Of a stretch of 64,000 bases of DNA, positions 1 through 10,989 are shown in pieces. Position numbers and translations under genes: made by a program. The notes under the pieces were generated by a model. The model did not search any database, was not told where the DNA came from, and saw only the letters and a program-made list of their open reading frames with translations. Source of the stretch: Anticarsia gemmatalis (lineage: Eukaryota; Arthropoda; Insecta; Lepidoptera; Erebidae); assembly GCF_050436995.1 (NCBI RefSeq), contig NC_134766.1:7626001-7690000 (forward strand), in the 5' to 3' direction. Within the stretch, counting starts at the first letter, position 1; every line of letters begins with the position of its first letter.

Positions 1-1139
1 TTACTAAAACATTTAATTATTTATTGTAAAGTAAATAACATTTACACACAACATTCTTCCGCGTAAAGTAGTTTACTGGAAAATCATTTTGACTATACTT
101 TTTTCGATTCAAAATCAAAATTCTTCAAGCTAGTTTGGTGGCCTCTGGTGGATGCAAAGCTAACCATCTCATTATTTGAATAGTAGTTGATTTCTACACA
201 CGTGAAAAATAAATCCATTAAGAAATATTGACAATTATTGTTATACGTCTCTGAGGTTCGGTCGCTGATCACAAGGTTTTCTTTTTCGATTCCGGGCTAA
301 GTATTTATTAGTCTTTTCTTATTTATTTATATGAGAATATTTTTCAAAAGTTACCTGGAGTTTGGTAACAGTCCCGGTATATGGTTATAGGCTCGCCCCC
401 TATTACATGGGATTAACATCGTTAATGGCGAAACCTGGGTGTATTAAACCTTTGTCTACACTTTCGGGTATAACAGGCGTGATATTACGAGTATGTATGA
501 ATGTGTTTAGTTATGTTTCTATGTTAATATGTATTGTAACTACATAATTAAATTCTAAATACTAGAGGACCTCTACTAAAGTGGCCAAGCCTAGTTTACG
601 TCATGTCGCAGACAAGCCTATTGTACGCGAGCATCGATTAAAGATAACATATTCATTACTGATACAAATACTATTGAATTATCGACCTTGTATCTATTAA
701 TATACGGTCAAGTGCTACACGTATTTGCGTAATACGGGTCCCGTAAATTACTTTCGATTATTGTCTTTGCTGGACACTGTAGCTTGTGTTGTTCGGGATA
801 CAGTCTGACATCTTGGCAATTTTTATTTTTTACAAATTGTCAAATCTGTGTCTGATGTTTTGGATTATGGGGAACAAATATAAGCACATATACACTTTTT
901 GTTATTATCTTGGGACATTGCTTATCAATAATCTCTCCGCTGGACTTCTAGAACCCTCTGTCAACAATTTTCTCTCATGGGGAAAGAGCCCAAACAATGT
1001 TACTTGCTATGATCCCTACAAACATATTTTATTTACTTTACACATCTAATGATATAGGAGCGCCGGTTACGTATACCAAGCCCATGACCATTTTGAAGGA
1101 CATCATCGATATAATCTGTACATGGATTTTAAATTGTGT
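1..1139. other. Gene-free AT-rich stretch
   Basis: Apart from the family C repeat at 240-520 I see no coding signal. The open frames at 786-1230 use AT-rich unbiased codons and match no family I know. Confidence 0.5.
240..520 (+). repeat. Dispersed repeat, tRNA-headed family C, diverged copy
   Basis: The stretch shares a head (gtcgctgatcacaaggtttt, then a GATTCCGGG-like B-box remnant) and a body (cctggagtttggtaacag, then ctcgccccctattacatggg) with copies at 3541-3800 and 40690-40880. Order and spacing are the same in all three, so this is one interspersed family with a tRNA-like 5' end. The short open frame inside is a by-product. Edges are approximate. Confidence 0.6.
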
Positions 1140-1258
1140 CGCGGGGACTTTTACAAAAGTACAGCGGACGCAAGTAAAACCAGGCCCGAAACAACTAATT
1201 GAGGATCGCACAAATAATTGTTCTCAGTAGGAATCGAACCCACGACCTCCCGAAGCAA
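1140..1258 (-). repeat. tRNA-derived SINE, family A, partial
   Basis: On the minus strand this reads as the downstream part of family A: a B-box-like GGGTTCGATTCC, then ATTTGTGCGATCC and the GTTTCGGGCCTGGTTTTACTT body. The same elements occur in this order at 8941, 10787, 35094 and 56848. The A-box end is degraded. Confidence 0.7.
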
Positions 1259-1642
1259 TGTCGGTTGTCAAATTGACTATCATAGTTTCAGTTTCACTTT
1301 GTTCAGTCGGGAACACTAAATTCGGTCGTATTATTCGATCTGTCCCTGAACTCCGTATTACTTTGCATAGTTGATTGTACAATATTGTACAATTGTTATC
1401 AATTCATGAATGTCTACGTCTAGACTGTTACGGTTCTATTAAGAAACGTTTGACGACGTAATTATTGACGGAAATAAGGGAGTTCAATGTCTTGCCTTTG
1501 TTTTTGACAAATTGCTTTTGAGGGATTTTTTGTATATTTTTGCTGTTTGGACTTAAGTATGATAGTGTAGTTGCATCTTATAGTTTTCTCTTTCGGACTA
1601 GTGTACACATTTCGTATTTTATGATTTAAATCCTGTATTATA

Positions 1643-1860
1643 TTAGGTCGGGGAAAAAGTCTTTTCACATTATGGTATGTATGAACTTGTAATAAAATAT
1701 CTTTGGCTTCAAGAATAATAAATGAGTACACGGTTCTTTAGGTTTCTTTCAGTGAGCTCGTGAGGTACCTAAATATCGAGTTTTTTTGTGTAGAGAAAAG
1801 ATTTTATTACAAGTTCATACATATATACTATAATGCGAAAACACTTTTTCTCCGACCTAA
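1643..1860. mobile_element. Tc1/mariner-type MITE (218 bp)
   Basis: The ends form terminal inverted repeats of about 55 bp. The left begins TTAGGTCGGGGAAAAAGT and the complement of the right begins TTAGGTCGGAGAAAAAGT, and pairing continues through the block ATGAACTTGTAATAAAAT. The element is flanked on both sides by TA (1641-1642 and 1861-1862), the duplication made by Tc1/mariner transposases. No transposase is present, so it is non-autonomous. The open frame over its right flank on the minus strand is not credible as a gene. Confidence 0.88.
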
Positions 1861-3540
1861 TATGAGGCGGACCGACTACTGCGCGCTCCTAAATCCGGGT
1901 AGCTACCGAGAATATTCTCACCAAAATCTGTAAAACGCTTAAAGCTTGCTCGGGGCTTCACGATAAGTTTACAATCACTAAGACCACAGAAGCAATTTAA
2001 AGATATTGCAAGTGCATGAACGTAGGCCGTATGTCCAACCTCAATGGATTTGTATGGTGGTAGTCGCTTGAAAACTAACTCTTCTAACATTTTGTAAAGG
2101 AGAACAAGAAATAAGAAGAACTAAGAAGAAAGAAGAATAAGAATAAGCTTTAACAGCTTCCAAATTACATTTCTCGTCAACTTAACAGTGCAATTTCAAT
2201 AGAAATTTTTGCTTATTGAAATTATTCAAACAAGCATTGAAACATCCTTGATCAATACCGTTAACACATGAAACTATAACTGCGGGGGTGTGTTTCATAT
2301 CCGCACTCGCACGTGGGAGTAAAATTACACCACACGGCTCCATCCTTTATCAAAACGTCAGTTCAACCATGTAACTGTCATTCTACGTGTATCACCTACG
2401 CAATGTCATAGTCGATACTGAATGAAATGCACTAGTCATTGTCACTTCTGATTATGTTTAACATGGATTTTTGATTAGATTTTACGCCTACAGTATTATC
2501 GGGTGTATTTTAATTTTAGTGGTTGTGTTTTAATTTTGTGAAGTAACCAATAGGCCGACACGACATTCGTCCGCGATTAGATTCGTATGGTGGTAGTCGC
2601 CTGAAGGCTAAGATTGTTGAGTATCGAAGACATGTGTAGCCTTAGGCTAAAATAATATTGATCGGAGAAAAATACTACCTAGATTTGCTTAGGGAGTCCA
2701 CAGATACAGATTTTTGTATTTAATTAATTTTGCACAGTACCTACACTATTCAACGAAATATTATGCTAAAGCTCAATGAGTCCATTATATATCTTTACTA
2801 GCGATTTTCACGTAAAGTTTTCTATGTCCCAATAGTCTTGTAGTATTTGATTAAAAATAACTTCAATGAAATAGATCACTAGTGGTTTATGAATCATTTA
2901 TATACTGAGTATCTCGTAAAGAAAGTCCACTGACGCCACGGCGCGACGCAGCGAAAGTAGTAACATTATACCAATAACCGCATTGGGTTTTTAAATATTA
3001 ACTATAAATAGCACTATGGAATAAGGACTATTTTCCTGTGACCGAATTTGCACATCTATAAAAGTGGTCCTGCAAGGGTCCTTTCATCTTTATAATTGTG
3101 ATTATCGTATTTCTATTGTCTACATGATTTACTTATAGTCTTTTGGTTTTTAATTAACCTTGTTTGTGTATAAAAAAATCTGCCAAAGTTTTTAGAACAA
3201 TCATATGATACGATTATTTGTTTATCCTATTTAATTCTAAGTTCATTGACCCACAATTCGATATTGTTCCGATTCTCAAACAATTTTTATTTCTGTATCT
3301 TTTGATATGAGAGAATAATATTTTTAGAGCGTAGCGTACGCAACGCGTGCAAAAAGTTTGGCAAAAATGCGTATGTTTGTAAATATGACATTCTTTTCTA
3401 TTTATAATAAGTAGAGTTTCATAGTTTTATGCTTATTAAATAGGGCTATTGAAATGTTAAAAAAATTGTGTTTTCCGCGCGTCTTCGAAGTAAATTTTCG
3501 TCGTGATTTTTAGAGATATTTTTATAATCTATTCAAAATT
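1861..3540. other. Intergenic, no gene seen
   Basis: AT-rich sequence. A short block (gtatggtggtagtcgc) occurs at about 2050 and again at about 2586, so part of this is repeat-derived. Nothing else can be supported. Confidence 0.45.
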
Positions 3541-3800
3541 TATCTGCTTCCGCGCAGTTGGTAGTGTATCCGACTGCTGACCACGAGGTCCCGGGTTTGA
3601 TTCTCAGATCGGGCCAATTTCTTTTTAGCCTTCTCAAATTTATATTAATTTATCTTCTAAGGAAACCTGGAGCTTGGTAACATACCTGTTTTATGGAAAT
3701 AATCTCGCCCCCGATTAGGTACATGGGACTAACATTGTTAATAACGAATTGCGGGTATATTTCATGTGCCATTGGATATAACAGTCGTGATATTATGTCA
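3541..3800 (+). repeat. tRNA-headed repeat, family C
   Basis: The clearest copy of family C. A tRNA-like head (GCGCAGTTGGTAGTGTATCC as A-box region, CCGGGTTTGATTCTC as B-box) precedes the same body seen at 240-520 and 40690-40880 (cctggagcttggtaacat, acatgggactaacattgtta). The head implies an RNA polymerase III-transcribed SINE. It is a repeat and not a tRNA gene, because the cloverleaf stems do not close. Confidence 0.7.
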
Positions 3801-5616
3801 TTGTATGTATTATTTAAATATTTCTGCGCACCTCAGTGATACAATGTCACAAACAAATTAGTCTAGTCCAAACGACTGTCTAATTTGCAAACCGCAAGCC
3901 ATTATGTCCGTCGACAAAGTGTGAAATAATATAATGCACTTGCATTAACCGCTGGTTATATTTAGCAACCAGGTGGGACTTCTCACTGACTGGTATTTAG
4001 TAGAGATTCTAGACTCGTTGTCGGTCTAATGTATTGCCTAGGTTAGCATTTTATTATCTGGTTTTTGACATTTTGCCTGGGACGGTTTGAGAGATAGATT
4101 GAAAAGAATGTTTTAGTCTGTCACCAAGAAATGGTTTACTTTGATTTGATTTTGATTTAACAATTAGTACTTAATTAAAAAGACGATAAGACTCTATCTT
4201 TTTCAAAGGCAATCTGCCCCACAAAAAACTGATCTAATAATGAAATTAATAACACACCTAGCCACAAACATCTAATTCTGAAACAACTGTTAATGGATCA
4301 TATAAGAATTAGTTTCGTAGGCAAAAGTCAAAAGTAGGCTCTATGAGCCTACTCTTGAACATAAAAACTGGCATCTTCAGTTTCTCCAATTATTTTTTTT
4401 TTACAAAAAATTACAAATTTTGTTGTGAATTCATTATTGACTAGAAAATGCCTGCAACTCCGTCCGAACGGACTATAATTGATATAGTTTTAGGAATAAT
4501 AAACCATATTTGTTCAAAATTTCATACAAAACAGATTCGTGGTTTAGTCATGAAGAGGAAACATACAGACAGATTTACATTCGCATTAAAATATGTAACG
4601 GAATTCTCATTTTATCATTAACATCGACCAAGCATCACTCTTATTTTTACTCCTCCCACCTGGGATAGGTAGATAATACGTGATAGTGCACTTGCACACC
4701 GTTATATTTAGGTGTGACCCAGGTGTGAGACCACCATCAATCAAGTCCTGGCAACTCGCCATGCCGCCGCTAGGCATGCGACTATCTTCTTACCGTTGTC
4801 GATGTTTACCTCGGTACTTGATTGTAGGCGATTGAAATGCGAAAGCGTTCAACCTCTACTAACTTGTACGTCTAGTACGCCTGTACGGTGTATTTACATA
4901 ATATTTTTTTTAAAAGTAGCCCTAGCAAATAGGCGATGGGCCGCTACACAAATTTATGTATTTAGACGTTTAGTTAACAGTTAGTTTAGTCAACTATAGT
5001 TCAACAAGTAGAGAGCCTGCATGATGTATTAAGATAATGTTTTTTTATAAATTGCCGTAGCGAATAGGCAACAGGCCGCTTCACAATAATGTGTCAAGTG
5101 AAAAATTTGCTATTTTTCCGACACCAGCGTTTTGCTTACAATGCTATCTAAAAAGTTGTCAGACGAATGGTTTTGACTGCGTCTTCGTTCGCGTGAAAAG
5201 ATTTTCTGTGTAAAAAGTAGTCCTAGGTATATGTTAATACAGGTTGTAAACTGTCTGTATGCCAAGTTCAATCAAATCCGTTTAGCAGTTTTTGCGTGTG
5301 AGAGTAACTAACAAACATAATATTATTATATAAACTATCATATTAGTGTATATTATTTTTAGGATATGAACTTTGATTCATCCATTTTTTTTATGGTACA
5401 AGGCCCAGTTCACTAGTTGATCGGTATTTTTTATAATTATCACAAAATTGTCGCTCCATTCGATATTCAGCAACATCTCTATGAGTTGATATTGAACTAT
5501 TTTTTCTACTGAACATTGAATAAAACATTCTGTTAGTCTATTTATACTTTAAGATCTGTGACCGAAGGGATCAATGTTTCTGGTTTTGTTTCGACATTGA
5601 ATTAAAAAATATCCTT
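3801..5616. other. Intergenic, small internal repeats
   Basis: Two diverged copies of a short block (gttatatttag then accaggtg) lie near 3955 and 4702. Two copies of another (ataggcgatgggccgct and ataggcaacaggccgct) lie near 4930 and 5063. The part at 5165-5325 (gtcttcgttcgcgtgaaaag, then gtaaaaagtag) resembles the common lepidopteran LINE tail also seen reversed at 27570-27745. No gene. Confidence 0.5.
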
Positions 5617-5884
5617 TATAGCTGACCCGCGCAACTTCGCTTGCGTCACTTAAGAGAGAATGGGTCAAAATTTTCCCCGTTTTTGTAACATTTTTTACTG
5701 TTACTCTGCTCCTATTGGTAGTAGCGTGATGATATATAGCCTATAACCTTCCTCGACAAATGGGCTATCTAACACTGAAAGAATTTTTCAAATCGGACCC
5801 GTAGTTCCTGAGATTAGCGCGTTCAAACAAACAAACAAACAAACAAACAAACAAACTCTTCAGCTTTATAATATTAGTATAGAT
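5617..5884 (-). mobile_element. Helitron-like non-autonomous element, copy H1
   Basis: Full-length minus-strand copy of the most abundant family here. In plus sense the family starts TCTATACTAATATTATAAAG, has a variable (TTTG)n tract, a conserved core (GCGCTAATCTCAGGAACTAC, TAGATAGCCCATTTATCGAG, CACGCTACGACCAATAGGAG), and ends in a small hairpin CGCAA..TTGCG followed by CAGCTAG. A 5' TC, a 3' CTAG just after a hairpin, and the absence of TIRs and target duplication are Helitron marks; the family resembles the Lep1-type Helitrons reported in Lepidoptera. This copy has about eight CAAA units. Confidence 0.85.
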
Positions 5885-6599
5885 TTCATAGACGTCGTGA
5901 GAAGAAACGGCAAGAAACTCACAGGCTGCCTTTTGCCTTTTTTTAAACTTTTTAACACAAACTTTACTTAAATTACTTACTGATCCTTTCAGCTCTGTTC
6001 GTGTACATAGCTACATTATTTCAACAGTTAAACGTATTAATTTTGCAAAAATAAAAATATGGCAAACGTTACGTTTGGTCTCCATTCTTGTACTATCGCC
6101 AAGCTATATTAAATCAGTCTAGAAGTTTAGCCGTTAAAATGCAGTAAAGAGACATTTTCCTAACTCTTATGCATAGTATGGACGAAATATTTTTGGGAAT
6201 TTGGCACAAGAATTTCCAAATCCGCCTATCTTTACCTGTTTGCCTAATCAAATGGCTGAATTATTTCGACGACAAGTTTAAACCTTGGTTTACCGGTATT
6301 CCCACGTTTGCGTAGGTCAGTTGTCCGTGCAGACATATTGCAACACTCTAGGATATCTTTTGATAAAGGTAGACTGGTAAGGACCTTACGTTTGTAAATG
6401 AGGAATAGTAAGCAGCAAAAGTTTGTAGATTCTATGAAATTCAAGGCGCTTACGACAATTTGGTCGGAAGAAAATTAAAATATTACATATTTAATGGTAT
6501 AATTAGACAACAAGGAGTTTATCCTTTGAACTCCTTGTCTCCTTAGAATGCAGCCTTTTTGCGCTTACTCGACAAAGTCATCTTCGACATATTTTTTTA

Positions 6600-6730
6600 A
6601 ATGTATCTATGGATATGAGTGAGGCAAAGGAAGTTTGTAAGGTTCGTTACCAAGTGGCATTTTTAGGTCCTGGCTTACCACTATAGGAAGGATGCCAGAT
6701 ATTATGTATGTATGTCATTGTATGTATGTC
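6600..6730. repeat. Dispersed repeat, family E, diverged
   Basis: Shares the blocks 'gatatgagtgaggcaaagga', 'agtttgtaagg' and a terminal tatgtatgtatgtcattg with the better copy at 14040-14225. Copies at 8098-8250, 46775-46855 and 57285-57480 run the other way. Confidence 0.6.
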
Positions 6731-7635
6731 TTTTTGTTCAGGGTGGCGTCTCAACACTTGTACTAATACATCAATGGCTGTAACACACAAACTTAACTGG
6801 CGTTCTACAAAACATGGCCTAGTTCATCTCGTTTCCTTGTTCCACATGAACTGCCGTCATACATCATTAAAAACATCTGCCCAATCAAAAAGAATGCACG
6901 TTGACGTCACGCATCTGTTTTCAATGCAATGCCAATAATACCAATATATTGATATATTAGAAAAATTGTGTCAATGTTGTTTCAATCTGTCTGTTTCACG
7001 TGTATAGGGTTGCCAGTGGCGATTTTCTATCACTATCGACTACCGATAACTGGCTAGCTAACAACCAATTTTGTATGATGGGTGAATGCCTCTGGGGAAG
7101 AACAAAGTCCAAGTAAAAACTGGACAAGGCTTCGACCTTTATTTCCTAGAATTACATTTTTCTGACTCAGGTGTATTTATGCGAAAGTCTACCTGTCTAT
7201 CCCATCGGTAAACCACTGAACTAATTTTCATAAAGTTTTGAATAAAGATCAGAAGATTCGGGACCAAACATGTCATTGGGTACTTAGTTTACTATTTCTC
7301 AATAATAGCCCATATAACCGAAAATTGTCGAAATAGATAGAATTATCTACTTAAATTGTAATAAAACCAAATTAAATCAGTAAATCAGTTTTCTTTCGGC
7401 CAGTCAACCAAAAATCCTTGTTTGTCCGAATATATCCATACGCCTGGCAACACTGTGTAAATGATATGGCAATAAACAGGTCACCTATTGTCATATTTTT
7501 TGTGCCGAAGCTCCGGTTACTGCGGTTTTATGATAAAAATATCTTGTTGTATCATATTCAGTTATGAGCAAAAATATGTATGAAATATCACATTTTTAAA
7601 AATATTATTATGTTAACATCAATAAAAACACTTTT

Positions 7636-7768
7636 TTTAAACTCATTACTACCCCACTGTTGGGCAGGGGACTCTTCCCGGAATGAGGGAGGAGTTAGGC
7701 CTCGAATCCCCAACCCGCACCAGCGTGGTGGACACTTTGCATGCCCTCAACAGTACTTTCTCAAAAAA
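7636..7768 (-). repeat. SINE/LINE-tail repeat, family B, 3' part
   Basis: On the minus strand: GCATGCAAAG, then a GTGGGTTGG-like block, CCTCCCTCATTCCGGG and a terminal CAGTGGGG. This is the 3' half of the complete copy at 24186-24485. The 65-residue open frame over it is spurious. Confidence 0.7.
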
Positions 7769-8097
7769 GTGACCTAAGCTTTACGGCGGATCGTAATATG
7801 GGTATTTTTCTCGGAAAGAAGGCTATGTCTTTCTGTAATAACTAATTTTTTTGAAAGTTCATCAAAATCAGGCGGGTTACGGCTAGGGCGGGTTACTAAT
7901 ATAGAGGACAAATTGTCAAAACGATGATCTACTTCACGTATTTGTCAGTGCGTTTTGAATTAACCTACTTACTGATAAACGAATTACAATGTTTAATTAT
8001 ACTAACATATGTTTGTTAAATCTTAGAACATAACAAAAATATAGGTCAGTAGTGGTAGTAAGAAATTAAATACTGGGTGCATACCGCAACCTGTCGG

Positions 8098-8250
8098 AAT
8101 GGGTATTAAATATAGAGTTACATATATAAAATCACGCGTTCTCCCCATAGGGGAAGACAGAGACCAGAGAACGCCACTTGGTACGATCCTTATAAACTTC
8201 CTTTGCTTCAGTCGCATCCTTACATCTTGTCATACAAGACCGCCGATTAC
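8098..8250. repeat. Dispersed repeat, family E
   Basis: Contains ccccataggggaagacagag, accagagaacgcc, cttataaacttcc and gtcatacaagaccgccg. The reverse complement matches 14040-14225 block for block. Open frames on both strands here are accidental. Confidence 0.7.
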
Positions 8251-8940
8251 GATTGTAGACATTTTTAACAAAACATCATCGATATGTGTATCTGTGATTG
8301 TCTTTCTAGTCTATTAATAATAATTGAGAATAGGTGAATATTGATACGAGTCTAGAATCTAAGAAAGAAAGTACTTAACATTCATATAAACCGTAAAAAT
8401 AAAGTTATACAAAAAAAAACTGGCAGCAATAATTAATCCATATACATAAGAGTTTGTACATATGTGAAAGTATGTTTGTCTTGTCCTGTTTAACTACCAA
8501 ACGACTGAACCAACTTGTATAAAACTTAATAGTACAATAGATAATGTCATCACCTCACTACAAAAAAGTTCATAAAATCATCGATACAAACAACAAACTT
8601 TTTCTTCTAAAACATCGATATATTATTTACATTTTCATATGAAAATCAAACCCCAAACCTGCGACACTAATTTGACTGATGACAGCTCTAATTGCACCAC
8701 ACAATTTATTTAAATCTTTTTATTCATCTCGCAGTTATGCAGGAATTTCTTGACAGTATTACTAATGCATACGTCACACTATACTTGTGCCAAAACACAT
8801 GATTACGAAATAGTGACGTCATTGAACAAAAATCTGCTTTACATTATTCAATCGTAAGGTCTTTGAGTCATTGATTTCGTAAGCTTATGTGACTCAGATA
8901 TCTATCATCTATTTTATTGTCAAACAACTTTGATTTTTAA

Positions 8941-9095
8941 CTGCCTCCGTGGCGCAGTGGTTAAGGTCACCACGCCGCTACTATTGCTTCCGGTAGTGGG
9001 TTCGATTCCCACACGGAATAATTACTTGTGCGATCCACAAAAAGTTGTTTCGGGTCTGGTTGTACTTTAAGTCCGTTTGTATGTTTGTAAAAAGT
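8941..9095 (+). repeat. tRNA-derived SINE, family A
   Basis: Starts ctgcctccgtggcgcagtgg. The A-box (TGGCGCAGTGGTTAAGG) and B-box (GGGTTCGATTCCC) are intact, so RNA polymerase III could start here. The body ATTACTTGTGCGATCCAC and the CTGGTTGTACTTTAAGTCCG block follow. Copies at 10787, 35094, 56848 and, reversed, 1140. Confidence 0.85.
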
Positions 9096-9149
9096 AAGCT
9101 CTCTAGTAAATAGTTGGACTATAATTACTTTTTCAATCGTGGTTAGTGG

Positions 9150-9310
9150 TCAACCTAGTGTCAAAGTAGTTCAAGCCGCCTGAAAGCTTTTGATATCGCT
9201 TAACGACTGTTATCCTAATTGACAACAATCGGACGGAGTGATTCCAGTTACCACTAAGCGGCCACCCATCTATGGAATGACCGCACTAAGGCTTGCTTAA
9301 CCTACTAATT
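9150..9310 (+). repeat. Dispersed repeat, family D
   Basis: Contains ggttagtggtcaacctagtg, tcaagccgcctgaaag, ttaacgactgttatcc and a right part tatggaatgaccgcac. The longest copy is 48625-48870. Reversed pieces are at 25570-25652, 26810-26860 and 30975-31115. Confidence 0.72.
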
Positions 9311-9821
9311 GTTTACTTACGAACTCATGAGCGCAACTATCTTTTATGCAAATCTTCAATGTCATAATTTGACATTTCAAACACTGATGATTAAATAAAA
9401 CTCAGGAAATCACCAAATTCATATAAATCACTTTATTCATTAAATATTTTAATTATTTGAGTAATCAATCAGATATTAATACGCGATCTCGTACCTATAA
9501 TTTTAAAAAATAAAAGCTTATTATACAATAACTATATTTTTAATTAACCAACACAAAGTTGAAATTGAATTTACGGAATATTATAAGTAATCAATTTATT
9601 TTTAATATGTATAGTAAATTGCTACCGTACGTTATGTTATTGATATTATATACATCATTATACATACTAGTATCTGCCCACGACTTCACCCGCAGTAAAA
9701 TATTTCTCAGGGTATACAATACCTATCGTAAGCCTAGCTTTTCTTCCAACTATATTGGAGTCTTAGAGTTTCGTTTAGTGGTTTTTCCTCACAAAGTTTC
9801 GCATTCATAATATTAGCAGGA

Positions 9822-9870
9822 TTTTCAACAGCAATTTTGACTTTTTAGAAGTCAAAATTGCTGTTGAAAA
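9822..9870. repeat. Perfect 22-bp inverted repeat with 5-nt loop
   Basis: 9822-9843 (TTTTCAACAGCAATTTTGAC then TT) is the exact reverse complement of 9849-9870. A second small hairpin, ATCGAGAA..TTCTCGAT, follows at about 9885-9904. The structure could fold as DNA or RNA; no target duplication was found around it. Confidence 0.8.
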
Positions 9871-10263
9871 AACAGAACAGTTTATCGAGAACAGTTTCTC
9901 GATAATCCAAAAGAACATATTAGAACCACTAACTACTCTTTCTAATAAAAATTCTTCACAAAACATCTCAAGCATATTTACGTTCAAGCAATACACTAAA
10001 TTGAGACGTGTTTAGCTTGAAATCGCTATTTTCTAATATAATCCGTGTTCCTACATTTTATTGGCTACATACACAGATTTTCAATGATTTGTCAAATCGA
10101 CGTCCCAATGTTTTTTTTATATACAGACCTATTTAGTCTTTGCCTATTCGTTTTGAAAAACCGATGTGAAGAACTAAGTGAGAGTTGGATTCGAGCACGA
10201 AGTTTTCCCGAACATAATTTTAAAAAAGCCAAAAAAAATCTGTTACGTGTGAGCTCCCGTAAA

Positions 10264-10512
10264 TCTATACTATAATATTATAAAGCTGAAGAGTTCGTTT
10301 GTTTGTTTGTTTGAACGCGCTAATCTCAGGAACTACTGGTCCGATTTGAAAAATTCTTTCTGTGTTAGATAGCCCATTTATCGAGGAAGGCTATATATCA
10401 TCACGCTACGACCAATAGAAGCAGAGTACCAGTAGAAAATATTACAAAAACGGGGAAAACTATGACACATTCTCTCTTATGTGACGCAAGCGAAGTTGCG
10501 CGGGTCAGCTAG
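10264..10512 (+). mobile_element. Helitron-like non-autonomous element, copy H2
   Basis: Plus-strand full-length copy beginning TCTATACTATAATATTATAA after an A and ending CAGCTAG before a T, which fits insertion at an AT dinucleotide. It has a short (GTTT)n tract and the usual 3' hairpin. Confidence 0.86.
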
Positions 10513-10786
10513 TTAAATATATAAGCAGAAATATACTACATTATGATCTCAATCCAATCAAGGATTTTTAATTATGATTATAATTAAAATGAAGATGAGG
10601 TACATTATTTACGAGCTTTTTTTTCTTAGTTATAGTTGTTTAAGATCTTGTTTTATGTTTTGCTTATGTAATAAGTCTCGATAGTTTTAATAAGAAACGG
10701 GAAAAATATAATAATATCTAACTGACATTGTAAGAGGACAGATGTTTGTTACTCTTTCACGCAAAAAGTACTGAACGGAATTTGAT

Positions 10787-10985
10787 GAACTCCGTGGCGC
10801 AGTGGTTTAGGTCACCACGCCGCAACCATTGCGCCGGGAGGTCGTGGGTTCAATTCCCATACGGGTCAATTATTTGTGCGATCCACAAACTATTGTTTCA
10901 GGTCTGGTTCTGCTTTGTGTCCGTTGCTTGTATGTTTGTAAAAGTTCCCGCGACACAAGAGCAATTCTTAGTGCGGGAGCTTTAA
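10787..10985 (+). repeat. tRNA-derived SINE, family A (full length)
   Basis: The best family A copy: A-box TGGCGCAGTGGTTTAGG, B-box GGGTTCAATTCCC, conserved TATTTGTGCGATCC, GTTTCAGGTCTGGTTCTGC, and the tail tgtttgtaaaagttcccgcg, gacacaagagcaattcttag. The 79-residue open frame across it is not a gene. Confidence 0.85.
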
Positions 10986-10989
10986 GTAG

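Noticed and set aside
1857..2090. Minus-strand open frame of 77 codons
   Set aside because: It begins in the mariner MITE's right flank and has no known motif or splice context.
8941..9013. tRNA gene (also at 10787, 35094 and 56848)
   Set aside because: A-box and B-box look tRNA-like, but the acceptor and anticodon stems do not pair, the same tail follows each copy, and several are degraded: SINE heads.
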